Under the pieces are notes generated by a model, which had not been told where the DNA came from, searched no databases, and saw nothing but the letters and a program-made list of their open reading frames with translations. This document shows, piece by piece, positions 1 to 11,600 of a stretch of DNA of 64,000 nt (positions within the stretch are counted from its first letter, which is position 1; each line of letters opens with the position of its first letter). Source of the DNA: Acanthosoma haemorrhoidale (Eukaryota > Arthropoda > Insecta > Hemiptera > Acanthosomatidae); the NCBI GenBank assembly GCA_930367205.1, contig OV884012.1:52783239-52847238 (forward strand). Reading direction: 5' to 3'. Both the position numbers and the translations under genes were made by a program.

Positions 1-490
1 TGTGCAGGAGAATTCGAGGCAGTCGATTTCGTGTTGCTCACAAGACCTCAGTCTTTCACAGACCACAACTTGGTGAATTTTGCGTCTTGACTTGGGTCTG
101 CATCCGTACAAAATTCAACTGACCCAGGAGCTGAAGGTAAACGACCATAGACAACAACGTGTGTTCGCTGAATGGGCCCTGGAGCAGTTAGAAACTGACC
201 CTAATTTTCATCAAAAAATCATCTTCAGTGGTGAGGCCCATTTCTGGATGAATGGGTACATCAACAAACAAAATTGTCGAATTTGGGATGACACCAATCC
301 ACATGAGATCCAAGAGCGTCCAATGCATCCCGAAAGAGTCACTGCATGGTGTGGATTTTGGGCTGGCAGCTTCATCGGTCCATATTTCTTTGAGAACAAC
401 GTTGGCCATGCCAGGCCATCACCCGTCAATGCCGAGCGCTATAGATCAATGATTACCAACTTCTTTTGGCCTGCTGATTTACGAAGCTAA
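1..490 (+). mobile_element. Truncated Tc1/mariner-superfamily (DDE) transposase, dead copy
   Basis: The frame runs from the window edge to a stop at 488-490. It matches the middle of the insect transposase family marked by 'FSDEAHFWLNGYVNKQNCRIW'-type sequence. Visible pieces are LGLHPYKIQLTQEL, RRVFAEWALEQLE-like text, EAHFW, NKQNCRIWDD, NPHEIQERPMHPE and WCGFWAGS. The first catalytic Asp of the DDE triad is replaced: it reads FSGEAHFW where the family has FSDEAHFW. The element is cut at the left by the window. Downstream, where the second catalytic Asp (QQDGA) should follow NFFWP, the frame ends after 'PADLRS'. It is therefore inactive. The family assignment is from recognition of these motifs, without a database search. 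Confidence 0.85.
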
Positions 491-939
491 TTTACGAAGC
501 ATCCCCCATCCTGCTGGATCAGTTGGAACCAGCTCTAAAGAGTTGATCCATTCCCTGTCAGCTACTCACCATATCTGCTTCTTTTCATTCTGCATCAATT
601 GCAGTTGGAGCTGATTCATAGAGCAGTACCCACCATCTGAATTCCATCATGAAACAATTTAACATTTAAGCAGAAAAATAAATGGTTTACTTGGAAACAA
701 ACTCTATAAAGTTAAAAATTAATTCAAGGAAGATTCTATAATGAATTAACATTACTTAAACAAACTTATTCTATTATTACAATATAATATTATTATAGTA
801 GATAAATAAGATCTCTCACATATTTTAATTAAAAAATGATGCTTAAATAATTTAAAACAAATGTCACCTGGCATTAAATTATATTCTATCTTGTTCATTA
901 TGCATATGTGAGCTAGGAGCTTCACATATAACACTGATT

Positions 940-1140
940 ACATTTTGAAAATTAATATAGTCCTTAGCCTGTCATTAACATGTAGATGTAGGCTTTGTAT
1001 CTTAATGCTAATACTTTTACGGGCTGGATAGTGAACTTGAACTTGCATTAAGATCTTAACCCGAGCGAAACCACCTGTAAAAAGCTAGTATCTATATAAA
1101 TCAATTATGACCACAATGTCAAATTCCCATGAACAGTATC
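940..1140. repeat. Dispersed repeat, copy also at 50105-50260
   Basis: The stretch starting at 'attttgaaaattaatatag' shares an ordered run of matches with 50105-50260. Both have 'cattttgaaaatt', then 'ccttag.ctgtc', then a 'gctttgtatctt'/'gctatgtatctt' block, then 'gtgaacttgaactt'/'gtgaacttaaactt'. Both copies lie in non-coding DNA (upstream of the STYX exon and in an ankyrin/SOCS intron). No coding capacity or terminal repeats are visible, so the class is unknown. Confidence 0.5.
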
Positions 1141-2600
1141 AGTCATTGGGGTTTTAGAAAAATACACCGAATGTGTATTTTAATAAGTATAATTCAATAA
1201 AACTTAAGAAATCAATCAAGGAGTAATTAGTAACATCCAACAAAACCCTTAGTTGTGTTAACTGCACACTTAACTAACTTTTTGTGTAACTTTCTGATAT
1301 ATATATTTTTTTTTTTTTTAGATAATAGTAATGAAATTAATTTAATTTTGTCATAGCTTGCATTTCATTACGGTGAGAAAACAATTTTAATTAATGACAT
1401 TTCATCATAATTATGTTTCATGGAGTTGTTGGGATCAATTGTAATCTCTTTAGCTTACCCCTGTAGACTTCCCCCCCACCTTTTTATATACGGTGTATAG
1501 TGGTTTCCGGAGGATTCTGAGGCTCAGCATTTGATGAATAGTTTTCTAAGATTTATACTCCGAGTTGGGATGGATTTACCCTTCTTACCATAGCCAATAC
1601 TTCCTTGGCTCCCTCGTTTTCAGTACTGTTGTGACTAAAAAGGAGGAAGCTCCTCCGATTAAAATCAGCTATAAAATACCATAATACTAGATCTCACCTA
1701 TTCCCCCCTTCCCACAAATCTGCCTTCATTGACCACTATTTTCTTATCTGTGCTGCAAACCTTTGTAACTATGATGTATATCTATTCTCATCACTTGCCA
1801 ACTCTCCCAATCTTTAAATCTAGACTTTAGCAGTTCCTTATCTCCCTCAAATGTAAGAACTCATAATTGATTATTATTCTTGTTTTTTTTTTAATTTATT
1901 AATTCCTATTTTATCCATAAATCCCAATAATCTTTCATGCTCTTTTTTTCCCCTTTTAATAATTTCTATATTTTCCTTATGATCCTAGTTACAATCATTG
2001 GCAAATGTCATTCACATCTATTCACTTATTTGTTTCAATATGCTGTTGGCTCTATATGTGCATAGGCTTATTATTATTTATAAGCTTATCACAGTATAAT
2101 TGATTTATTATTATTATTTTTTCAGCTAGACATACTTATTTGTTATTCTTAGGTTACAATTACTCATAATGAAGTGTTGTTTTTTTTCATTTCATTTTAT
2201 GTAAATTATCATGTCTCTATGACATGAAGAAACGTGGTTTGTACAGACACAGGGGTGAAAACATAAAGGTTTTAAAGCAACAAAAATGAGATTTTAATTT
2301 GCTTTTGAATGTTGGATATCTGACTATGCACACTTCTGTCAAGATAATAAATATAATAAATAAATTGGTTTGACCTTAGTCAACCCAACGTGGCTTTCCA
2401 TAGTCATTCCACTTATGATATTTAAATAATTTAATTATCTTATTATAAATTCACTCTTTACACTGTTTGCTAGAACGTTTATTTGTTGGTATTTAGTGTA
2501 TTTAATGAAATATTTAAAACTACACTCAACAACTTTAACGTAAAAAACAACAAGTTTCTTCCTTTCTTGTAAAACAACATTTTGAAATATTCATTTACAG

Positions 2601-2781
2601 AAGTGCGACCGAATTAGTCCAAGAGAGGAGGTTCTGTGTCAATCCTACCCTAGGATTCATGGATCAGTTACGGGAGTATGAAGTGATATATCGTGCTCAG
2701 CGAGAGCTTACTGGTGGTGTCCAACCATCCTCTGCAAAAGGAAGGTATAAAAGGACTTGTGATCAAATAGAGGATATGTAA
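2601..2781 (+). CDS. Styx: STYX, terminal exon (serine/threonine/tyrosine-interacting pseudophosphatase)
   Basis: Last coding exon of a dual-specificity-phosphatase-fold pseudophosphatase. The acceptor is tttacag at 2594-2600 and the exon enters in phase 2. Codons from 2602 read SATELVQERRFCVNPTLGF and then a QLREYE-type stretch, ending at TAA 2779-2781. STYX of vertebrates has VQERRFCINPNAGF followed by QLQEYEAIY and a charged tail with a KRT motif. The tail here keeps YKRTCDQIEDM. In known members STYX lacks the catalytic Cys and binds ERK and FBXW7; the active-site region lies in exons left of this window and cannot be checked here. A polyadenylation signal AATAAA lies at 2911-2916. The gene is tail-to-tail with UPF2. 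Confidence 0.85.
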
Positions 2782-2828
2782 CTACTAAAATATTATTATT
2801 TATCATTAAAAGTAAATATAAATTGTTA

Positions 2829-3245
2829 CAGTATATCATGATTGTTTTGTTTTTTTAAGTTATGGTGAATTTTTTTCTACTTGATTTGTTCCAGAGAGTA
2901 TGTATTGTTGAATAAAAGTTGTAAAAGTTAAAAATTTTATGTTACTGTATTAATTCTAACGATGCATTGCATTTTGCATAATTATGACAATTAATAATTT
3001 TTTAAAAATATTTATGCACCATTTTCAAATCATGTTACCTACTCTATCTCGGCTGCAGCCTTCATGCAGGTTTTTTTGATGTCTTGTTTTAGGCTTAAAT
3101 TATTTATATTTGTGGATTCTACATTTTCTATTAGTTGACCCACAGTTAGAAGTAGTTACAGTATTTCATCAGTGTTTTTTGTAAGCTATGGTGAATGTAT
3201 TTTCTATTTGACCTTTCCAGAGAAGAGTGTATAGCCTATTAGTAC
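2829..3245. repeat. Diverged tandem duplication of the STYX 3' UTR
   Basis: 2829-2910 and about 3158-3242 align in order. Both read 'acagtat.tcat', 'tgttttttgtaag'-like text, 'tatggtgaat', 'ttcta.ttga' and 'ttccagagag'. The second copy lacks the AATAAA signal present in the first. The rest of 2782-4430 is AT-rich spacer with no gene that I can support. A second weak pair of related lines, 'cttttcaaaaggtgtttttagtatttt' at about 3988 and 'tttttcaattggtgttcttagtagtattt' at about 4207, suggests more local duplication. Confidence 0.45.
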
Positions 3246-4429
3246 TTTGTTGTCTGTTTTCATTTCGGAAAAATGTAACTTCTTTTTATGCATCATTTTT
3301 TTAATGGCCCTTTTTGAGTATCAAACTAAAATCGCCTGTCCTTCCAGATTTAATGTTCACGACATCTTGTCTTTAAGTTTCCTGGATACTCAGCCAGCTG
3401 TGACACTACTTAGTGAAAACAGACGACAAATGGGCTAGAAAACAAAGCAATAAAAATAGGCTCTTACCAACCTAAATAATTTAAACATAAAAGGAGATAC
3501 TGCTAAAACCTACTAACTAAATTTGCCTGTTCCTGATATAGTATCTGAATATATAAATCCACTTTGTTTCTACTTAATTAGTTTTACTAAAAATGACAAT
3601 GTAACATCTTAATACAATACATTTATATTTTCTTTCCTACATGTTAACAAAATAAATTTTCTAAATTGAAAAATATGTACTTATAATAATGTACTAAAGG
3701 ATAATAATAAAGGTTTTTAAGATTTAATATTATCTTTTCCATAATTAGCGTTCTTTATTCAATTTGATTATGCAAATAATATATTTCAGTTCTTATGAAT
3801 ATTTTTGTTATAATCTTTCATTTGTACAGCCTTTCTTTTAGTGTGATCTGTGGCTTAGAAGAAAAGACAAATGCTGCTTCCCTTCCTCAGTTCATGGAAA
3901 AATCAGATGATATAAATAGACATAGAAATCAATCCATTTTTCTCCACTAATAGTTAGCCACCTATTCCATTTCTAGGTGTTTTAACCTTTTCAAAAGGTG
4001 TTTTTAGTATTTTGTTTATTAATCTGAATCCACCAGATAAACTTGTTATCAGGAAAATATAAAACCCACAAAATAGTTTATTCCTGGAAAAAATATAGAA
4101 AAAAACATATCAGACCCCCCCTGAGGTACAACTGAGTTCACTGCTTCTTTCTCAACCAATGCAGGTAGTGATTATCCCACCTATTATTTTTCTAAGTATT
4201 TTTTACTTTTTCAATTGGTGTTCTTAGTAGTATTTTTTTTAAAACCTGATTCGTAACTTATGCCACTTATAAACACAATGTTAGTTGATTTGAAGGAGAC
4301 TACTTCATCCTTATGCATCATTTTAGTTTTCCGGGGATTATAAGAGAATAGAGCATTCACATAAGGATGTTCAATAAAGCGGAAAATTTTTTTAGTAATG
4401 TTAGGTGGTAAGATCTTGTTATCACAGTG

Positions 4430-5330
4430 AAGGGTACTATTTTGATAAAGGGAGCATTGACACTGTCTTGCAGAGATTCGAGGGAGGAAATTGGAGAGCT
4501 TGGTACTTAACTTCCAGGACTAGGTAGGTTTGAGTATTGTTATATAGCCCAATCTCTTGTTTTAAATAGTTGAAACTTTTGTCCATGAAGCGAAGTAGAC
4601 TGAATCATTTGTTTCTTATTGTTTTGAGATGATGTGAAGGCCTCATGTAAGTCACTTGCCTAATATAAATCTAGAATAAATGGTCTGGGATTTAGTAGGA
4701 ATGGTTTGGTTGAAGAGAAAAACTGTAAGACAAAATGAGCGAGTGAGAGAGGTAACATAATCTTTTGGGTATTCATTTTGGAGAGTCAAGGTTCTAAAAT
4801 GGGAAGAGAGTATGACAGTGTCATCATCGAATTTGTAGAGGGAAGATGAGTATGTATATCAGCAGAGTACAAAAGTAACCGGATGGGACTGATGGTACTA
4901 CCTACCCTAGGGAACACCTGAGTAAATTAGGGAACACAGAGGAATGAGGGGTTGTAATAGAGGATGGAATAACTAAAAAATCTTTCATTGACGTAGCGTG
5001 CCTTTAAGTTTACAAAATAAGCCCTAGTGCCACAATCGTTCAACGACCTGAGTAACATCGAGAAATATACCATAGCAGTACTCTTTATTTTTAAATGAGG
5101 AAGGAATTGAATCACCAAAGCAATAGCATTAATAGACATGACGTGCGTGGAGAAAAAAACAAACTGATGGGGGGTATAAGTGAGTTTAGGAAATTTGAGA
5201 GGTTTTTCAAGGATTTTTTACATGATGGAAATGGGCCTGTATGGTGCAATTTAGGTTACATTTCTTTTTTTCTTACCAAGAACGACGTTATTCAGCAAAA
5301 GTAGAAGCAAGGAAACTTAAAGGTTTTCAA
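4430..5330 (-). mobile_element. Degenerate LINE reverse transcriptase fragment (Jockey/CR1-like)
   Basis: Reading the minus strand, about 4930-4800 gives LIYSGVP-stop-G and then, 20-odd codons later, SSLYKFDDDTVILSS. This is the conserved reverse transcriptase block GVPQGS...LFVLYINDI...YADDT of non-LTR retrotransposons. The catalytic (Y/F)ADD is FDDD here, and several stops interrupt it (GVP-stop, LC-stop). Upstream, ARYVNERFFSYSILYYNPSF fits the segment before GVPQGS. The C-terminal part of the same kind of element occurs at 20640-21330 in the same orientation. It lies between the 3' ends of STYX and UPF2. Confidence 0.75.
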
Positions 5331-5359
5331 ATGACTTATACTTACTTAAAAAAAACCTA

Positions 5360-5660
5360 TAATTTATTTATTTACATCTTATAAACAAAAATAAAATTAT
5401 TAAGTAATATAAAATCAGCTAAATACTATTATGTTAAATATCAGTGAAGTTGGTGAAAAGGTCACCCGTCCAGTAATGAAGTTTACTAATTATTATTTAC
5501 TAGAATAGTAGAGATCAAGGAAACGATCAACTAAAACAAAAAAGGGCAAAAGTATTAAAAAATAACAGAGAAAGGAATAAGTAAAAAAATGGAACAATTA
5601 TCAAAAATTTACAAAAAAAAAAGAATTTCATTCACCAACGTTATAATACTTCATGATTTT
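5360..5660 (-). other. Upf2: Probable UPF2 terminal exon and 3' UTR, exact exon unresolved
   Basis: The last placed UPF2 exon ends in phase 1 (…STQK + g), so at least one more exon is needed. Two acceptors give short in-frame ends: the minus-strand 'gttttag' near 5537, giving VDRFLDLYYSSK and stop, and 'gtatttag' near 5420, giving ADFILLNNF… and stop. Neither clearly matches the usual RRR-type UPF2 tail. Overlapping AATAAA signals on the minus strand (plus-strand tttatttattt, about 5362-5370) support transcript end near 5345. Confidence 0.4.
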
Positions 5661-5677
5661 AGAACTAAATTAATTAC

Positions 5678-8600
5678 CTTTCTGAGTACTTGAGTATCGT
5701 GTCCTCCTTTGGTGATTTACATTTGATGTTAAAGAAGAAGTTTCCTAAAACACAAACAAGTAAAATTGGTTGATAATTTAAATCCATGTTTAGAGAGATG
5801 TACATAGCCAACTGTACCTTATGATAATATAGTCTGTGTAACGGCCATGGGGGGGAGGGTCTTAATTAGCTAACCACCTCACAAACAATTTTATTAGTAG
5901 GTAGTGGTAGTGCAAAATGTTAAACAGGTAGTGGATAAATAACAAAAGTGAAAAATATAACTTAACTAACTAAGAAACTGAAAATTGAATTTACATAAAC
6001 ATTTGAAATGAACGAAAACATTTAAAATTTTATATTTAATGGGGAATATTAATAGGAATAGTAATGGAACAACTAAACTAAAACTTAAATAGTGAGAGAA
6101 AATTGAATAAAAGATTAAACAGAATAGGGAAGGAATTCTTTTATATATTTGTTAAATTTAGTCTTTCATTAAGCTATCAGAAATATTAAAATTGTAGAGA
6201 TGTAAGTAGAACCTTAATAAAAAAAAATTGAACCAATCTATAAAAATCTGTATTATTACCTGTTGTTGTTCCAGAGAATCTTCTAATTGCATCCTTTGAA
6301 TATCTAATGTCAACTTTTTTACTTTCTCCTTTTCTTGCCTTTCAACCTAAATAAAGATGAACAAAATTAATAATCAAAATATATTATTTGGAAGTAACAG
6401 GTGAGTCTTAAGGACAAGACTCTAGAGTTATTAGTAACTAAGAATGTAATTTGAGTCCATTTTGAACAGAACATATTTTGTTGTCTATAGAGGGGTGCGT
6501 GGCGTGCACCACTATAGCTGTTGTAAGACAGCCAAAACTTTTGTCATTAATTGTTAATTTGTTTATTTAAAAATTATAATAGAAAAATAACAATCCTGAA
6601 AAACAATAATAATCATAGATTCGAGAAATATTTAAAAATACCTGAGACTAAAGGAAAACAATTTAAAACATATAAGAGCATTTGTTTTTCATTAGATTGT
6701 ATGTACTTGTGAAAATAATACAATTAATCGTAAATATGTATTATAAAAGAACTATAATACGTACATTTGTATAAGTATATTATTAGCCAAAGGAAAATAA
6801 ACAATGCTTTCATGGGGTACCATAGAAGGGGGTAAAAAAGATTCTACAAGAATAGGAATAATTTGACGATTTCTAGTTCTACATACCTCTTCTTGATATT
6901 TTAGGTTTTTGACAAGATCTGAGTCTAATGGTACATTCAAACTCTTGCACTGGGTTTTATTACCTTTCCTCATTAATAGCACAAATGATGAGTTATCTGA
7001 AAAATTTAACTTAATTTACAAATAATAGAAGATGATAAATAATTGCAAATATAGTAGGTTGGTAAACTTTAAATAATAAATTTGTGTTTGTTCTTAGAAT
7101 ATTTGTCCCTTACAATAATTACAAGAGGTGCAGAATTGGGGTTATAAACCTTAAGTATATGTTTCTTCCTAAGAAATTAATTAAGTAGAAAAGAAATCGT
7201 TTTTGCTCAAGACAAAACTTAAAATTTTATCGATCGGACAATTTAATTTAACTCCTGCCATAAAAAAATAAAAAATGTAATAATTAAAAATCATTAAATT
7301 TATATTAAAAAAATATTTTATTTAATAAGGGTTACCATTTGATTTGTGAGTTTTCCCAAGCAAGGGGACGACAATGTCCTGTGAAGGACGAACTGCTTCC
7401 TTTAATCTTTCTTGTACATTATCGGAAACCATTTTATCTAATTCACTCCAAACATCGTCATCATTAGTGAGTTGGTTCTGGAAATAGTTATACATGAAGA
7501 AACTGAAAAACGCAATTAAGTGAATTTAAAATGATATAATTATTACCTTAGTATCGTTGTTCTCTTTGTCTGATTCATCCTCAGAATAACCTGTAAAATA
7601 TTTTTCTTTAGGTACTTGGCAGACTGAAGATATTTGATTTCAAAAACAAATATACATACAAACATTATAAATAATTGAATAGTTAAGCAGATGAAGTTGA
7701 TATGTTACATTAAGAAAAATTCTTTTTGTAATGAATGAATGAAGGTCTTATGTGCACAACCTTCATATGGACTTCTTATAATTCATATTCATTAAATTCA
7801 GAGTCCATATAAATAGCCTTCATTCATTACAAAAATAATTTTTTTTTTAAATTTTATAAAACCCCTTCATACGGTTGTTCCCTTCAATTATAATTAATTA
7901 TTTTTTTGACTTGTTATATTTATTTTAAAAAAAATTAACATAAACAAAATTTTGATGATAAAAAACAACACATAATTATGGCACATTATGTGTTCACAAA
8001 TATCTAATCAATATATTTACCTTCTTCATCCTCTTCATACAAAACAGAGTCATCAAGGAAATTGCCATATATTCCAAAGTTGCTCAAATTTTCATCCTGC
8101 AGGTTTAAAGGAATATCTTCATAAATAATATTATAAGTTTCAAAATAGTTATTTGTGCAAGTAGTGATAAAAGTGAGATTTTTCTCACAACTGGGAGAGA
8201 AGAGAGGATTATAAAAATTAACTTACTGTTAATTACTAGTTAGTGACTTAGTTAAATTATTGTGAAAAAACTCAATATTTTTGACCAAAAAAATAAAATT
8301 ACCACTAATTGTGAATAGCTAAAACAATAAATAGAAAAAACATGTTTGTACTTAGCATAGTTAAGAACTTAAAAATTGTTATCCTAAAAAGCTTTGCAGA
8401 AAACAGTTAATAAAGGTAATCAATTAAAGATATATAACCAACTCGCTGTGATGTAGTGCCTTTTACCTCACTAACGAAAAAATATTTGCTAATTATGTAA
8501 CGCCTTCTTTTCAGCCCTTGTAATTAATAGTAGGGCAAAATGCACTTTTCTATATAAATGTAGGAAAAAATGAACTATTTGCACACCTTGTTGATGTTAT

Positions 8601-11600
8601 AATCGTTCATTATCTGCTCTTGTAAATTTTTAACAGCATTTAAGGCTTCTTGGAGGCTACTATAAACTTTTACGTTTGGACAATTTTTCTCAATGCAGTC
8701 TTCAAGTTGATATTGAGCATAGACAGGAAACCTGTTTTCTGCATTCCAACAAGGAGCACTCTTTTTACACCAGTAATAGCACTGAAATAAAATAAATATA
8801 ATGAAAAAAAATTATAAGATTAAAATAAATATACTAAAGGAAAATCAGTTAACTTAAACCCAAATTTTCAGGGTTTAATAGAGTTTTTTTAAAAATTAGA
8901 ATTGTGGTAAGATCAACACTTTTAAGGTACTTGTAATCTATTTATATAATTATGGGAAGCTAGTTACAGACACCTTTAACTACCAAGGATTGAAGAGTTC
9001 ATTATCTCAGTCTCAGGAAAAAAAGGAGTCCGGTAAACTTAACCAATCAAATGAAAAATCAAAAATGTTTTTAAATTAATTATAACACAGAATCGATGAC
9101 TATACCTGGAAGTAAGTTAAAAAATAAGGAAGTTTTGTTCTGACATCAGAGTGAGTGAAGAACTTTCCACAAGTATCCAAAAGTGTGCAGACCAGACGTA
9201 TCCGAATAAGATTATCTGGTGGATCTAACAGAGATGGTACACCTTTCTGGATACTGATACCGAATGTTATTAGTGAATACAAAACCTAGAAACAAATCAG
9301 AGAAAAAATTATTTAATAAGCCAGAACTAAGACCCCCATTTGGCATACAATACAAACAAATAATTAATACATTATTATTTTAAAAATAGTAATTACTCAG
9401 GAAATAATATTACAAAAATAGACAGTGTTAGATCACAAGGTAGTATTTGAAGAGATTACTATCCTTAAATCTTTATGTCTCCAGCACGAATATACAGAGG
9501 ATCACTTTATTGTACTAAATAGAATACAACTTAGTGGGGCAGCTTAAGTATAGTGAGTTGCTTATCAATGCAAAAATTGTATTAATATATACGATATATT
9601 TTCCAAAAGTAAAATAAGGGAAATGGGATAAAAATAAATTAATAAATGTGGTGACTGATGATTGCAATTAGGCATCTTCTATATTTGAAAAAAAAAATAC
9701 TTAGTCAATTTTCATTGTGGTATATATCCCACTATTACTGGATAATTATTAGCCAAAAAAAAATTATATAGTAGGAGTGGGACTCACATGCTAATACTCA
9801 TACATAACAAAGAATATTTGCTTTTAAAAAATATACATACATTATGTTACTAAAGTACATACCAGCTCTAAAGTGTATGGGACAATTTAGAACTTTAAAT
9901 CTTAAACTAGTTTCTTAGCCATGACTTGAGAAAGTTTAAAAACTTTTTCCTTTACTACACATATATGTAAATATCTCAGTTACCACCTATTATTCAAATT
10001 ATCGAGGTATTCGCCTATTTCTAATTTATGGGTCAAATATCAGTTTACCTTGAATATATCTGAGCTTTCAATCAGTCTATAATTATAAAGTTCACCAAAA
10101 TACTTTATCATTGCAACTCGTCTCTGATTCATTTTTGGTAGATTTATTTCCATACCAATTCGTATATCCTCCAAAACTGAATCTACAACTTTTGTGCCAA
10201 CGAATTCCTGAAATAAATAGATGAGATAAAACATGATTAAAGTTAATAAGTACAGTTAGAAAAGTTAATATTAATTATATTTAAAAAATTATATTTACTT
10301 GGAATTCAACAAGGGCTGCAACTAAATTAGCTAAAGCTGCTACACGATGGAATTTAATTTTCCAAGCACTTGAAAGACATTTAATAGCATAATCAGCCAC
10401 TGATTCGTCATCCCAATCAAGGCAGCGCAGCTGCTTTAAAACTCGCCTCTCATATTCACTATACATCAAATCCTGAAGAAAAAATAAATGGTACAGTAAA
10501 ATTCAATACCTACATTTTAAACATAAAGTGTAGTTTTCTAACCACTGTATTTTAAATTGGCTCCCTTTGCTTTAAGTTTAAAATAAGAAATTATTTCTCT
10601 TCAGTCTTTTGTATGGAGTATTCACTATTATTGAAGGATTTGAGATTAATATTGAAAGAACTGTCGCCATCACCTTTGTTCAGATCCGAAAAAACTGAAT
10701 CACTGCTTGCAGTGAAAAGCCCCACCCTTTCCTGTTTTAAAGCTTGATTTGACCCCCACTTCTATTGAAATGATAAAAACTCACTGTCTGTATATGGATT
10801 TAAACCAGAACATGAAACAGGTACAGTAACCATTACATTGTCATGAATGGAACTACTGCGTAAAGGTAATGTATAGTAGAAACACCATTGTTTCCATTGA
10901 CTTGTTTTCAATTGGAATGGATGGTGTTGATGCTTGTAGTGTTAAGAGGAGGCTGTGAGCAACATAGACCTTGGGAAAATACAACAGCAGCTAACAAAAA
11001 ACAACTCGGACTAGCCCAACAGTATCGCTGGTGGAGATTTTTGACATGGCTTTCACTTCTGATGTCAATGCTCCCCAAAATGAAGACGACTCGCCATTAA
11101 CACCTGATCAGCAGCTAGACTGGTTCAGCTCTACAGAAGAAGAGCCAAGTAGATTCAATTGTTAAAAGACGTATGTATATACATTTATTTCAGTTTCGTT
11201 ATATATTTTTGTTTAAGGGAAGGGAATAACAAATGTTTTCAGATGATTCTCGGTAGAAGGTTAGGACTGATTTAAGCTACAATGTATTAGCGGTATTGAC
11301 GTCCTGTCCTGTTCATTATTGTAATGTATGATATTCGTCTTAATTTAACAAAAAATTTACTGTCATGGTTCACTACCATTTGTAGTAGCGAATGAACAAC
11401 CAATCACCAAGTGAGTGGTAATAATTGAACAATAATGAACAGGACGTCAATACCGCTAATACATCGTAGCTTAAATCAATCCTAACCTTCTACCGAGAAT
11501 GCATCTCAAAACATGTTCTTGCCTCAAAACAAAAATGTACATTGCAACTTTTGGGGAGCATTGACATTTAATTATGGCAATGGTACCTAATAAAATGTTT

